Assembly: GCF_047302465.1 (NCBI RefSeq)
Contig: NZ_CP178621.1
Span: 3,596,001-3,660,000, forward strand
Length of the DNA: 64,000 nucleotides
Direction: 5' to 3'
Origin: JACMRP01 sp047302465
GTDB lineage: Bacteria; Bdellovibrionota; Bdellovibrionia; Bdellovibrionales; Bdellovibrionaceae
In this document: piece by piece, positions 9,701 to 18,460 of the stretch
How positions within the stretch are numbered: the first letter of the stretch is position 1
How the letters are laid out: every line of letters begins with the position of its first letter
Notes under the pieces: model-generated
Told to the model about the DNA's origin: nothing
What the model saw: the letters and a program-made list of their open reading frames with translations, nothing else
The model's database searches: none
Position numbers and translations under genes: made by a program

Positions 9701-12700
9701 TCAGTAATGCTGATTACGTTGCAATGATGGCTAAGCAATCAAATTCTTTAGCTGATGGCAGTATCTGGATCGGTAATGCTTCTGGCGCTGCCCAAGCACG
9801 TGCAATGAGTGGGGACGCTACAATTTCTAATGCTGGCGTATTAACTGTTGATAAAACCCAAACTGCAGTGGCTAGCAAAATTTTGCAATTAGATTCTAGC
9901 TCAGTCGCGACTACTAAGGGTGTTAACGTTAATGGCTCGACGAGTGGTTCTATATCTCTGCGTGGCCAACCAGTAGCTGGAACTTATACTTTGACTTTGC
10001 CTTCAGATGACGGTGGCGCAAATCAGTTCTTAAAAACAGATGGTTCTGGCGCATTAACTTGGGCCGATGTTTTGTCTAGCATTGCTAATACGGCAGATCT
10101 TGCTAATAGCAAAATCTGGGTCGGCAATGCTTCCGGCAAAGCGGTTGAAGTCACAATGTCAGGTGATGCTTCGATTTCGAATACAGGTGCGCTGACTCTC
10201 TCTTCTACGATCACAGCCGGTGGCCCAGTTGGAACTTCAGGCTATGTTCCAGTCATTACTTACGATGCTAAAGGTCGCTTAACGGCTGTGACTTCTGCAG
10301 CAGTGAATGACGCCACTAAATTGCCACTTGCTGGTGGTACAATGTCTGGCGCTATCAATATGGGCGGACAAGATATTACCAACACTGGCAATATCTCGAT
10401 GGCTGCAAACAAATACTTCTCGCTTTCTGCCAATAGCACGAACGGAACTGCTGCTGGTCAAATGTGGTACGACGCTGGCGTGATCAAATACTTCGACGGT
10501 TCAACTGTGAAGTCTTTGGGTGTTGCTGGCGCTGGTATTACTAACTTAAATGGTTTGTCAGCCGTTACTCAATCATTCGTGATTGATGGTGCTGGTTCTG
10601 ACTTCGCAGTAAACTCTGCAGGTTCAGCTCACACATTCAGTTTACCAAGTGCCTCTGCGACTAATCGTGGTGCTTTAACTTCTGCTGATTGGTCTGCATT
10701 CAATGCAAAACAATCTAATGCATTGGCTGATTCAAGCATCTGGATCGGTAACTCTTCAGGTGCCGCGCAAGCTCGTGCGATGTCAGGTGATGCAACGATC
10801 TCTAACACGGGTGTACTCACTGTTGATAAAACCCAAACTGCAGTAGCAAGCAAGATCTTGCAATTAGATTCTAACTCAGTTGCTACTACTAAAGGTGTTA
10901 ACGTTAATGGTTCAGCAAGCGGCTCGATCTCTCTTCGTGGTCAAGCGGCTGCCGGTACTTATACTCTGACTCTTCCTAGCTCTGCGGGCTCTTCAAGTCA
11001 GTTCTTGCAAACTGATGGCACTGGTACCTTAACATGGGCTAATCCTGCAGCTACTTTGCCTGGACTTGCAGCTACGAATGTTTGGGTTGGTAATGCATCT
11101 GGCGGTCCTGAGGCTCGAGTGCTTAGTGGCGACGTTGCTTCTGTTTCTAATACTGGTTCAGTCACAGTTGTTAAAACAACTACTGCTGAAAACAATAAGA
11201 TTCTAGCACTTAATGGTACAGGCGTTGGTACGATGAAGGGTCTTGATATCCAAACAGGCACTGGCAAAGCTACTATCCAAACTTCAGGTGCTTTCACTGA
11301 TTACGTACTCACATTGCCAGCTGATGATGGTAGCGCGAACCAAGTATTAAGCTCTAATGGTTCCGGTGTTCTTTCTTGGGCAAGTGTTCTTTCTGGTGTT
11401 TCTGATACCGCAAATCTTGCTAATAGCAAAATTTGGGTTGGTAATGCTTCCGGCAAAGCCGTTGAAGTCACAATGTCTGGCGATGCAACGATCTCTAATA
11501 CTGGTGCATTGACTCTTGCCTCTACAATTACTGCGGGTGGCCCGGTAGGTACTTCAGGCTACGTTCCAGTTATCACTTACGATGCTAAAGGTCGCTTGAC
11601 GGCTGTCACTTCAGCTTTGGTTAATGATACTTCGAAGTTGCCTTTAGCTGGCGGCACGATGAGTGGCGCTATTAATATGGGTGCTCAGGATTTGAATAAC
11701 GTTGGCAACATCAATATGGCTGCCAACAAATACCTTGGTCTTTCAGCTAATAGTACAAACGGCACAGTTGCTGGCCAAATGTGGTATGACGCTGGAACCA
11801 TCAAGTACTATGATGGCGCAACTGTAAAATCTTTGGGTGTTGCTGGGGCTGGGATCACAAGCTTAAATGGCTTATCGACAGGCACTCAGTCTTTTGTACT
11901 TGGTACTGCTGGTACTGATGCTGGTATTTCTTCTGCAGGTTCTGCTCATACATTTAATTTCCCTTCAGCTTCTGCTACAAACCGCGGTCTTTTAACAAAT
12001 ACTGACTGGTCAGCATTCAACTCTAAACAGTCAAATGCATTAGCTGATTCAAGTATCTGGGTTGGTAACTCTTCTGGTGGTGCTCAGGCTCGTGCAATGA
12101 GTGGCGACGCGACACTCTCTAACACTGGTGTGTTGACCGTCGACAAAACTCAAACGGCTCAAGCGAGCAAAATCTTGCAATTAGATTCTAGCTCAGTCGC
12201 GACTACTAAAGGTGTTAACGTTAACGGTTCTGCAAGTGGTTCGATTGCACTTCGCGGTCAGGCTGCTGCTGGAACATACACTTTAACATTACCTGCTGAC
12301 GACGGTGCTGCGAGCCAATTCTTGCAAACAGACGGTTCTGGTAACTTAACTTGGAATTCTCAATCTGCCCTTCTTCCTGGATTGGCTGACTCTTTACTTT
12401 GGATTGGTAACTCTTCAGGTGGCGCACAAGCTCGCGCGATGTCTGGTGATGCTACGATCAGTAACGCAGGTGTTTTGACTGTTGATAAAACACAAACTGG
12501 TGCTGCTAGTAAGATCCTTCAGCTAACAGCTTCTTCAGTGGCTGTGACTAAAGGGGAAGACATTGGTGGTGCGGGCACTGGTATCGTTTCTTTGCGCTAC
12601 CCTAATACTTCGACGAATACGACTTTGACATTGCCAAGCGTTGCAGGATCTAGCGGTCAGTTCTTACAAACAAATGGCTCTGGCGTATTAACTTGGGCTT

Positions 12701-15700
12701 CGCAATCTGCAGCACTTCCGACACTCACTGCAACTAACATCTGGGTGGGTAATGCTTCGGGAGGGCCTGAGGCGCGCGTGCTTAGTGGTGATATCTCTGC
12801 TGTATCTAACACAGGATCCGTCACTGTTGATAAAACTACGACTGGTGTTGCAAATAAGATCTTAGCTCTTGATGGCTCGGGCGTTGGCAATATGAAGGGT
12901 CTTGATATTCAAACAGGCACTGGCAAAGCAACCATTCAAACTTCAGGCGCTTTCACAAACTACGTTTTAACTTTACCTACCGACGACGGTAACGCGAACC
13001 AAGTATTAAGTAGCAACGGTTCCGGTGTTCTTTCGTGGGCAAATGTTCTTTCTGGTGTTTCTAATACTGCAGATCTTGCTAATACCAAAATCTGGGTCGG
13101 CAATGCTTCTGGCAAAGCGGTCGAAGTTACAATGTCTGGCGATGCGACCATGAACAATGCTGGTGCACTGACTTTGGCATCTACGATCACTGCAGGTGGC
13201 CCAGTTGGAACCTCTGGCTACGTTCCAGTAATTACATACGATGCTAAAGGTCGCCTCACTGCAGTTACTTCTGCAGCCGTGAATGATACTTCGAAGTTAC
13301 CTCTTGCTGGCGGCACAATGTCTGGCGCTATCAATATGGGTGGTCAGGATATTACCAATACTGGTAATATCTCGATGGCTAATAATAAATATTTCGGTCT
13401 TTCTGCCAACTCTACAAACGGCACTGTTGCCGGTCAAATGTGGTATGACGCTGGCACGATCAAGTATTATGACGGTGCAACGGTAAAATCTTTGGGAGTT
13501 GCTGGAGCTGGGATCACAAGCTTAAATGGGTTAAGTGCGGGCACTCAATCATTTGTACTTGGCACTTCAGGTACTGATGCTGGTATTTCTTCTGCAGGTT
13601 CTGCACACACATTTAACTTCCCTTCAGCTTCTGCTACAAACCGCGGTCTACTAACAAATACCGACTGGTCAGCATTCAACTCGAAGCAATCAAATGCACT
13701 TGCAGATAGCAGTATCTGGATTGGTAACTCTTCAGGTGGTGCTCAGGCTCGTGCAATGTCTGGTGATGCTACGATCAGTAACACGGGTGTTTTAACTGTT
13801 GATAAAACGCAAACTGCTCAAGCCAGTAAGATTCTTCAGTTAACAGCTTCTTCAGTGGCTGTGACTAAAGGGGAAGATATCGGTGGAGCAAGTACTGGCG
13901 TTGTATCACTTCGCTATCCAAGTACAACAACAAGTACGACCCTTACTTTCCCGAACACGGCAGGCTCAAACGGTCAGTTCTTACAAACGAATGGTTCTGG
14001 AGTATTAACTTGGGCTTCGCAATCTGCAGCACTTCCAACACTCACAGCTACTAACATTTGGGTGGGTAATGCTTCCGGCGGTCCAGAGGCGCGCGTGCTT
14101 AGTGGTGATATCTCTGCTATATCTAATACTGGCTCTGTGACTGTTGATAAAACAACAACAGCTCAAAGCAATAAAATCTTGGCTTTGAATGGTTCTGGCG
14201 TCGGTACGATGAAAGGTTTGGAAGTCCAAACAGGAACTGGTAAAGCTACCATTCAAACTTCAGGTGCTTTCACTGATTACGTACTCACGTTGCCAGCTGA
14301 TGATGGTAATGCAAACCAAGTATTAAGCTCTAATGGCTCTGGAGTTCTATCTTGGGCTTCTGTGTTAACAGGAGTATCAAATAGCGCAGACCTTGCAAAT
14401 AGCAAAATTTGGGTTGGTAATGCTTCTGGTAAAGCCGTTGAAGTCACAATGTCTGGCGATGCAACGATCTCTAATACTGGCGCATTGACTCTTGCTTCTA
14501 CAATTACTGCGGGTGGCCCGGTAGGTACTTCAGGCTACGTTCCAGTTATCACTTACGATGCCAAAGGTCGTTTGACAACTGTGACTTCGGCTGCGGTAAA
14601 TGATACGACTAAATTGCCACTTGCTGGCGGCACGATGAGTGGCGCGATCAATATGGGCACTCAAGATTTAAATAACGTTGGCAACATCAATATGGCTGCC
14701 AATAAGTACTTAGGTCTTTCAGCAAATAGCACGAACGGCACTGTTGCCGGTCAAATGTGGTACGACGCTGGCACTATCAAGTACTATGATGGTGGGACAG
14801 TAAGATCTTTGGGTGTTGCTGGTGCTGGTATCACTAATTTGAATGGCCTTACTTCCGGCACACAAACATTCGCAAACGGAACTTCAGGCAACTCCCCTGC
14901 ATTCACTTCAGCGACAAATACGCATACACTTAATATCCCAATGGCATCGGCTTCTGGCTCTGTGACTGCAGGTCTATTGAGCAATGCTGAGTATGTGGCT
15001 TTGAATGCAAAACAATCAAATGCATTAGCTGACTCAAGCATCTGGATTGGTAACTCTTCAGGTGGTGCGCAAGCTCGTGCGATGTCTGGCGACGCAACGA
15101 TTTCTAATACAGGTGTTTTGACTGTTGATAAAACACAGACAGCAGTAGCAAGTAAGATCCTTCAACTTGATTCAAGTTCCGTGGCAACGACTAAAGGTGT
15201 GAACGTTAACGGTTCAACAAGTGGTTCAATCTCTATCCGCGGTCTGGCAGCGGCTGGTACTTATACTCTGACATTGCCTAGCGATGACGGTGGCGCAAAT
15301 CAGTTCTTACAAACAAATGGCTCTGGCGTATTAACTTGGGCTTCACAAGCTGCGGCTCTTCCTACTTTGACTGCAACTAACATCTGGGTAGGTAACTCGT
15401 CTGGTGGCCCAGAGGCTCGTGTACTTAGTGGCGATATCACTGCAGTTTCTAATACAGGCTCTGTGACCGTAGATAAAACTCAAACTGCTCAAGCAAGTAA
15501 GATCTTGCAATTGACAGCGGCTGGAGTCGCTGTCACTGCTGGTACTGATATTGATGGCCCAAGTACTGGTGTTGTATCACTTCGTTATCCAAGTACAACA
15601 ACAAGCACGACCATGACATTTCCAAGTACAATGGGCTCTGCGAACCAATTCTTGCAAACAAATGGCTCTGGCGTATTAACTTGGGCTTCGCAATCTGCGG

Positions 15701-18453
15701 CTCTTCCAACACTCACAGCTACTAACATTTGGGTGGGTAATGCTTCCGGCGGTCCAGAAGCGCGCGTTCTTTCTGGTGATGTTTCTGCTATATCTAATAC
15801 TGGCTCTGTGACTGTTGATAAAACTACGACTGGTGTTGCAAATAAGATCTTAGCTCTTGATGGCTCGGGCGTTGGCAATATGAAGGGTCTTGATATTCAA
15901 ACAGGCACTGGCAAAGCAACAATTCAAACTTCAGGCGCTTTCACAAACTACGTTTTAACTTTACCTACCGACGACGGTAACGCGAACCAAGTATTAAGTA
16001 GCAACGGTTCCGGTGTTCTTTCTTGGGCAACGGTCCTAACGGGTGTCTCTAATACTGCAAACTTAGCAGATAGCAAAATCTGGGTAGGTAATGCTTCCGG
16101 TAAAGCGGTTGAAGTCTCTATGTCTGGTGATGCTACGATTTCAAATACTGGCGTAGTCACTGTTGATAAAACTCAGGCTGCGGTTGCTAGCAAAATCTTG
16201 CAACTTGATTCTAGCTCAGTAGCTTCGACAAAAGGCGTGAATGTCAGCGGCTCAACGAGTGGTACGATCGCTATCCGCGGTCTAGCTGCTGCGGGTACTT
16301 ACACTCTGACATTGCCACCAGATGACGGGACTGCGAACCAAGTGCTCAGCACGAATGGTTCTGGTGTGTTAAGCTGGGTAACCGATGCCGGTTCCAATAT
16401 TGATTCTTTAAGTGACGCTCGCACCGTATATGCAAATCGAAGCATGTATATGGGACAAGGTGCCGGCGCTGGGTCCGCCACAGGCAATGATAATACCTCG
16501 GTTGGCTTAAATGCTTTGGCAGCAGTTACATCAGGCTCACAAAATACCGCATTTGGTGCGAATGCCTTAAGTGCTGTAACTACTGGATGGTATAACGTCG
16601 CGGTCGGAAACGATGCGCTCAAAGTTAATACCGGTCAGGCCAATGTTGCTGTTGGTCCTGGAGTACTTGCAGCCAATGTCGCCGGACAAAGCAATACCGC
16701 AATGGGGTACTATGCCCTCGGTACCAATACGAGCGGAACTCAGAACACGGGTATTGGTTACGGCGCATTGATAGCTAATACAACTGGAGCAGATAACGTC
16801 GCGGTTGGCTTAAGTGCGCTAGGTTCAGTTACCACTGCAAACGGAAACGTAGCCGTCGGAAATAGTGCCGGCAGTTACTTAATGGGTTCAGGCACATATA
16901 ACACCATAGTGGGTCATGGGGCTTATATTGGCGTCAGTGGCCAGACAAATGGTTCTAACAATACCATCCTTGGTGTCTTCGCGGGTGCTGCGATGACAAC
17001 GGGTTCAAGCAATGTGATTTTAGGAAGAAATGCCGGTAGCACTCTAACTACAGGATCTGCAAATATCTTCATTGGTAACAACACCACAGGGACTTCAGCC
17101 ACTGTCAATAATCAGCTTAACATCGGCAATGCTATTTATGGGGATTTGTCGGCTGGAAACATCGGTATCGGTACCACGACTACACAAACAGGCAATCGCT
17201 TGGATGTACAAGGCGGTGCCATTGCTGCGGGCTCTATCAGTGCAGCTGCCGGTAACGGTGGACAAATTCGTATGTACGAGATCGGCTCTCCAGGTGCCAA
17301 CTATGTCGGTTTCAAAGCTCCGGATGCGATTACAACGGATCGTATTTGGACTTTACCTGCGGCTGATGGAACTAGCGGCCAAGTGTTGAGCACAAATGGT
17401 TCTGGTGTGCTTTCTTGGGCAACAGGCGGAGGATCTCCTGGCGGAGCTAACACGCAAATTCAATTTAATAACTCTGGTGCTTTTGATGGAACTTCAGATC
17501 TTACTTGGAACGGAACAACAAGAGTTATCTATTCTGGATCTGCCGGAGCACCTGTTCCAACAGTCGGCGGTGCTGGTGGAGGATTTTCTGGTAGAAACCT
17601 TTGGCTAGGCGACGGTACAAATTATTGGGCTTTGAGTTCAAACTCGACATTTAGTGCCGCTCAGTTGGCGCTATGCTCTGACTCTACTTGTACCGGTATG
17701 ACAGGTAAGTTTTATTTTAAAAATGATGGAAGTTTAGGCGTTGGAGTCCCTAGCCCGCTTGCTCGCATTCACGCTTCAGACTCTGGTGCGAAGACGGCTG
17801 CGACGTCGGCAGCGCTACTGTCTAATACATCAACGTCGTCTACTGCTTCCATAAATAAATATGGCCTAGAAATTCAGTCCACTGGAACTTGGAATGGAAC
17901 TAGCGCAAAGAATATCGGTCTTTATGTCTCGTCTGTAACTGGCGGTACAAACAACTACGATGCTATTTTCAATGGTGGCGGTAACGTCGGTATCGGCACT
18001 ACTACTCCTGCTGCAAAACTCGATGTCGTGGGTGATATTCAATACACAGGAACACTCACGGACGTGTCCGACCGTCGCTTGAAAAAGAATATTCAGCCAT
18101 TAGGTCAAAGTCTCGAGACGATCCGCAAAGTTCCAGTGTACTCGTACGTCATGAAAGACGATCCAAACGAAAGAACTGAGTACGGTGTGATGGCTCAAGA
18201 TTTATTGGGACTAATCCCGAATCTGGTTAAAAACATCGATACTAACGGCGAATACTACGGCGTGAACTACGTGGGTCTGATCCCATGGAGTATCCGTGCA
18301 ATTCAAGAAGTGGATCAAGAAACTCAGGCACTCAGACGCGAGAATAAAGAAATCAAACGCGAATTGGCTTCTTTAAAAGAACAAAACGAAAGACTCGAGC
18401 AAAAATTGGATCAAATCCTACAAAGCTTGGAGCAACAAAAACGAAAGAAGTAG
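6796..18453 (+). CDS. Giant modular surface fibre with peptidase S74-type C-terminal chaperone
   Basis: The protein has 3885 residues. ATG 6796 and ATG 6832 are both possible starts and neither has a strong ribosome-binding site; both keep a signal peptide ending about QQTKA. Residues ~42-190 form an N-terminal beta domain. Residues ~330-3195 are tandem fibre modules with recurring phrases such as SIWIGNSSG, SGDATISNTG, GTYTLTLP and YVPVITYDAKGR. Residues ~3200-3430 are a YadA-head-like NTAVGxxAL run (NTSVGLNALAAVTSG, NVAVGNDAL). The C-terminus has an S74/endosialidase intramolecular chaperone beginning at S3758-D3759 (SDRRLKKN), with EYGVMAQDL and VNYVGLIPWSI, ending in a coiled coil. In this family the chaperone trimerises the fibre and may cleave itself before the Ser. 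The product is inferred to be a trimeric adhesive fibre related to the mosaic adhesive trimer proteins of Bdellovibrio, but several times longer than typical. It is followed at once by the LVIVD gene. Confidence 0.9.
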   Translation: MLGKSGYVFFTKMSAESSKGTRALAFVAMLFFALLPQQTKALSGITYTGRILDSNNEPVSASQVVFTSSIYDSSGKCVLYQEQRELDLSQASGTFSFEIGSNTGGTILSSGFNGGPTGPQNLTDVFNNEKTFTGLGVANGCTNTLTPPTDPTEGRLLAVTFKVGATGSIQSLPWLRIAPVPSALQAYSVNGYGTGALLKVNTSVDQTANTNNALSQTQYDEFWRLIKNPLAAYLPTSGDVTIVSGNNKVTALMGQALPAGPATNGQILVSNGTTWTLQSMTAGSVTSVGATAPLSSTGGTTPSISIPKSDSVTDGYLDNADFAVFSAKQSTTLADGNIWIGNSSNTAQARAVTGDATLSNAGVLTLSTTIVAGTIGSSGYVPVLTYDAKGRLTSVSSAAVNDSSKLPLAGGSMSGDINMGGHDLTNVGNISMAANKYFSLSANSTNGSVAGQIWYDTGTIKYFDGATVKSLGVAGAGITNINGLTSGTQSFAIGTAGNAPSFNSVTDTHTLNIPMANASGTVTAGLISNADYVALMAKQSNSLADSSIWIGNASGAAQARVMSGDATISNTGVLTVDKTQTAQASKILQLDSNSVATSKGLDVNGSASGNVSIRGQAAAGTYTLVLPNSAGTANQFLQTDGAGNLSWNAQSALLPSLNAGLMWVGNASNVPEARALSGDVFSVSNAGSVTVVKTTTGESNKLLALDGSGVANVKGLDIQTGAGKATIQTSGAFTNYVLTLPSDDGNANQVLKTDGAGILSWMSVLTGVTNTADLADSKIWVGNASGKAVEVTMSGDASISNTGALTLSSTITAGGPVGASGYVPVITYDAKGRLTAVTSALVNDTSKLPLAGGTMSGAINMGAQDLNNVGNINMAANKYFGLSANSTNGTVAGQLWYDAGTIKYFDGSTVKSLGVAGAGITSLNGLTSGSQTFAIGTSGNAPSFNSVTDTHTLNIPMANASGTVTAGLISNADYVAMMAKQSNSLADGSIWIGNASGAAQARAMSGDATISNAGVLTVDKTQTAVASKILQLDSSSVATTKGVNVNGSTSGSISLRGQPVAGTYTLTLPSDDGGANQFLKTDGSGALTWADVLSSIANTADLANSKIWVGNASGKAVEVTMSGDASISNTGALTLSSTITAGGPVGTSGYVPVITYDAKGRLTAVTSAAVNDATKLPLAGGTMSGAINMGGQDITNTGNISMAANKYFSLSANSTNGTAAGQMWYDAGVIKYFDGSTVKSLGVAGAGITNLNGLSAVTQSFVIDGAGSDFAVNSAGSAHTFSLPSASATNRGALTSADWSAFNAKQSNALADSSIWIGNSSGAAQARAMSGDATISNTGVLTVDKTQTAVASKILQLDSNSVATTKGVNVNGSASGSISLRGQAAAGTYTLTLPSSAGSSSQFLQTDGTGTLTWANPAATLPGLAATNVWVGNASGGPEARVLSGDVASVSNTGSVTVVKTTTAENNKILALNGTGVGTMKGLDIQTGTGKATIQTSGAFTDYVLTLPADDGSANQVLSSNGSGVLSWASVLSGVSDTANLANSKIWVGNASGKAVEVTMSGDATISNTGALTLASTITAGGPVGTSGYVPVITYDAKGRLTAVTSALVNDTSKLPLAGGTMSGAINMGAQDLNNVGNINMAANKYLGLSANSTNGTVAGQMWYDAGTIKYYDGATVKSLGVAGAGITSLNGLSTGTQSFVLGTAGTDAGISSAGSAHTFNFPSASATNRGLLTNTDWSAFNSKQSNALADSSIWVGNSSGGAQARAMSGDATLSNTGVLTVDKTQTAQASKILQLDSSSVATTKGVNVNGSASGSIALRGQAAAGTYTLTLPADDGAASQFLQTDGSGNLTWNSQSALLPGLADSLLWIGNSSGGAQARAMSGDATISNAGVLTVDKTQTGAASKILQLTASSVAVTKGEDIGGAGTGIVSLRYPNTSTNTTLTLPSVAGSSGQFLQTNGSGVLTWASQSAALPTLTATNIWVGNASGGPEARVLSGDISAVSNTGSVTVDKTTTGVANKILALDGSGVGNMKGLDIQTGTGKATIQTSGAFTNYVLTLPTDDGNANQVLSSNGSGVLSWANVLSGVSNTADLANTKIWVGNASGKAVEVTMSGDATMNNAGALTLASTITAGGPVGTSGYVPVITYDAKGRLTAVTSAAVNDTSKLPLAGGTMSGAINMGGQDITNTGNISMANNKYFGLSANSTNGTVAGQMWYDAGTIKYYDGATVKSLGVAGAGITSLNGLSAGTQSFVLGTSGTDAGISSAGSAHTFNFPSASATNRGLLTNTDWSAFNSKQSNALADSSIWIGNSSGGAQARAMSGDATISNTGVLTVDKTQTAQASKILQLTASSVAVTKGEDIGGASTGVVSLRYPSTTTSTTLTFPNTAGSNGQFLQTNGSGVLTWASQSAALPTLTATNIWVGNASGGPEARVLSGDISAISNTGSVTVDKTTTAQSNKILALNGSGVGTMKGLEVQTGTGKATIQTSGAFTDYVLTLPADDGNANQVLSSNGSGVLSWASVLTGVSNSADLANSKIWVGNASGKAVEVTMSGDATISNTGALTLASTITAGGPVGTSGYVPVITYDAKGRLTTVTSAAVNDTTKLPLAGGTMSGAINMGTQDLNNVGNINMAANKYLGLSANSTNGTVAGQMWYDAGTIKYYDGGTVRSLGVAGAGITNLNGLTSGTQTFANGTSGNSPAFTSATNTHTLNIPMASASGSVTAGLLSNAEYVALNAKQSNALADSSIWIGNSSGGAQARAMSGDATISNTGVLTVDKTQTAVASKILQLDSSSVATTKGVNVNGSTSGSISIRGLAAAGTYTLTLPSDDGGANQFLQTNGSGVLTWASQAAALPTLTATNIWVGNSSGGPEARVLSGDITAVSNTGSVTVDKTQTAQASKILQLTAAGVAVTAGTDIDGPSTGVVSLRYPSTTTSTTMTFPSTMGSANQFLQTNGSGVLTWASQSAALPTLTATNIWVGNASGGPEARVLSGDVSAISNTGSVTVDKTTTGVANKILALDGSGVGNMKGLDIQTGTGKATIQTSGAFTNYVLTLPTDDGNANQVLSSNGSGVLSWATVLTGVSNTANLADSKIWVGNASGKAVEVSMSGDATISNTGVVTVDKTQAAVASKILQLDSSSVASTKGVNVSGSTSGTIAIRGLAAAGTYTLTLPPDDGTANQVLSTNGSGVLSWVTDAGSNIDSLSDARTVYANRSMYMGQGAGAGSATGNDNTSVGLNALAAVTSGSQNTAFGANALSAVTTGWYNVAVGNDALKVNTGQANVAVGPGVLAANVAGQSNTAMGYYALGTNTSGTQNTGIGYGALIANTTGADNVAVGLSALGSVTTANGNVAVGNSAGSYLMGSGTYNTIVGHGAYIGVSGQTNGSNNTILGVFAGAAMTTGSSNVILGRNAGSTLTTGSANIFIGNNTTGTSATVNNQLNIGNAIYGDLSAGNIGIGTTTTQTGNRLDVQGGAIAAGSISAAAGNGGQIRMYEIGSPGANYVGFKAPDAITTDRIWTLPAADGTSGQVLSTNGSGVLSWATGGGSPGGANTQIQFNNSGAFDGTSDLTWNGTTRVIYSGSAGAPVPTVGGAGGGFSGRNLWLGDGTNYWALSSNSTFSAAQLALCSDSTCTGMTGKFYFKNDGSLGVGVPSPLARIHASDSGAKTAATSAALLSNTSTSSTASINKYGLEIQSTGTWNGTSAKNIGLYVSSVTGGTNNYDAIFNGGGNVGIGTTTPAAKLDVVGDIQYTGTLTDVSDRRLKKNIQPLGQSLETIRKVPVYSYVMKDDPNERTEYGVMAQDLLGLIPNLVKNIDTNGEYYGVNYVGLIPWSIRAIQEVDQETQALRRENKEIKRELASLKEQNERLEQKLDQILQSLEQQKRKK
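7790..16390 (+). repeat. Intragenic repeat array of ~330-bp fibre modules
   Basis: The conserved GYVPV codons recur at 7930, 9256, 10240, 11557, 13216 and 14533. Spacings are 442, 328, 439, 553 and 439 codons, close to 4, 3, 4, 5 and 4 units of about 110 codons. Other module types (VDKTQTA...KILQLDSS, AGTYTLTLP, WVGNASGGPEARVLSGD) fill the units between. Many stretches are near-identical at DNA level; for example, the segments around 12,900-13,020 and 15,900-16,010 are almost the same. The array therefore grew by duplication of whole modules. Confidence 0.85.
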
Positions 18454-18460
18454 AATCACT

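Noticed and set aside
7790..16390. CRISPR-like regular repeats
   Set aside because: Repeats are ~330 bp, in frame and protein-coding, with no short direct repeats or unique spacers.
7491..17108. Many minus-strand open frames of 60-107 codons inside the fibre gene
   Set aside because: They repeat with the fibre modules, lack ribosome-binding sites, and are by-products of the repeated codon pattern.
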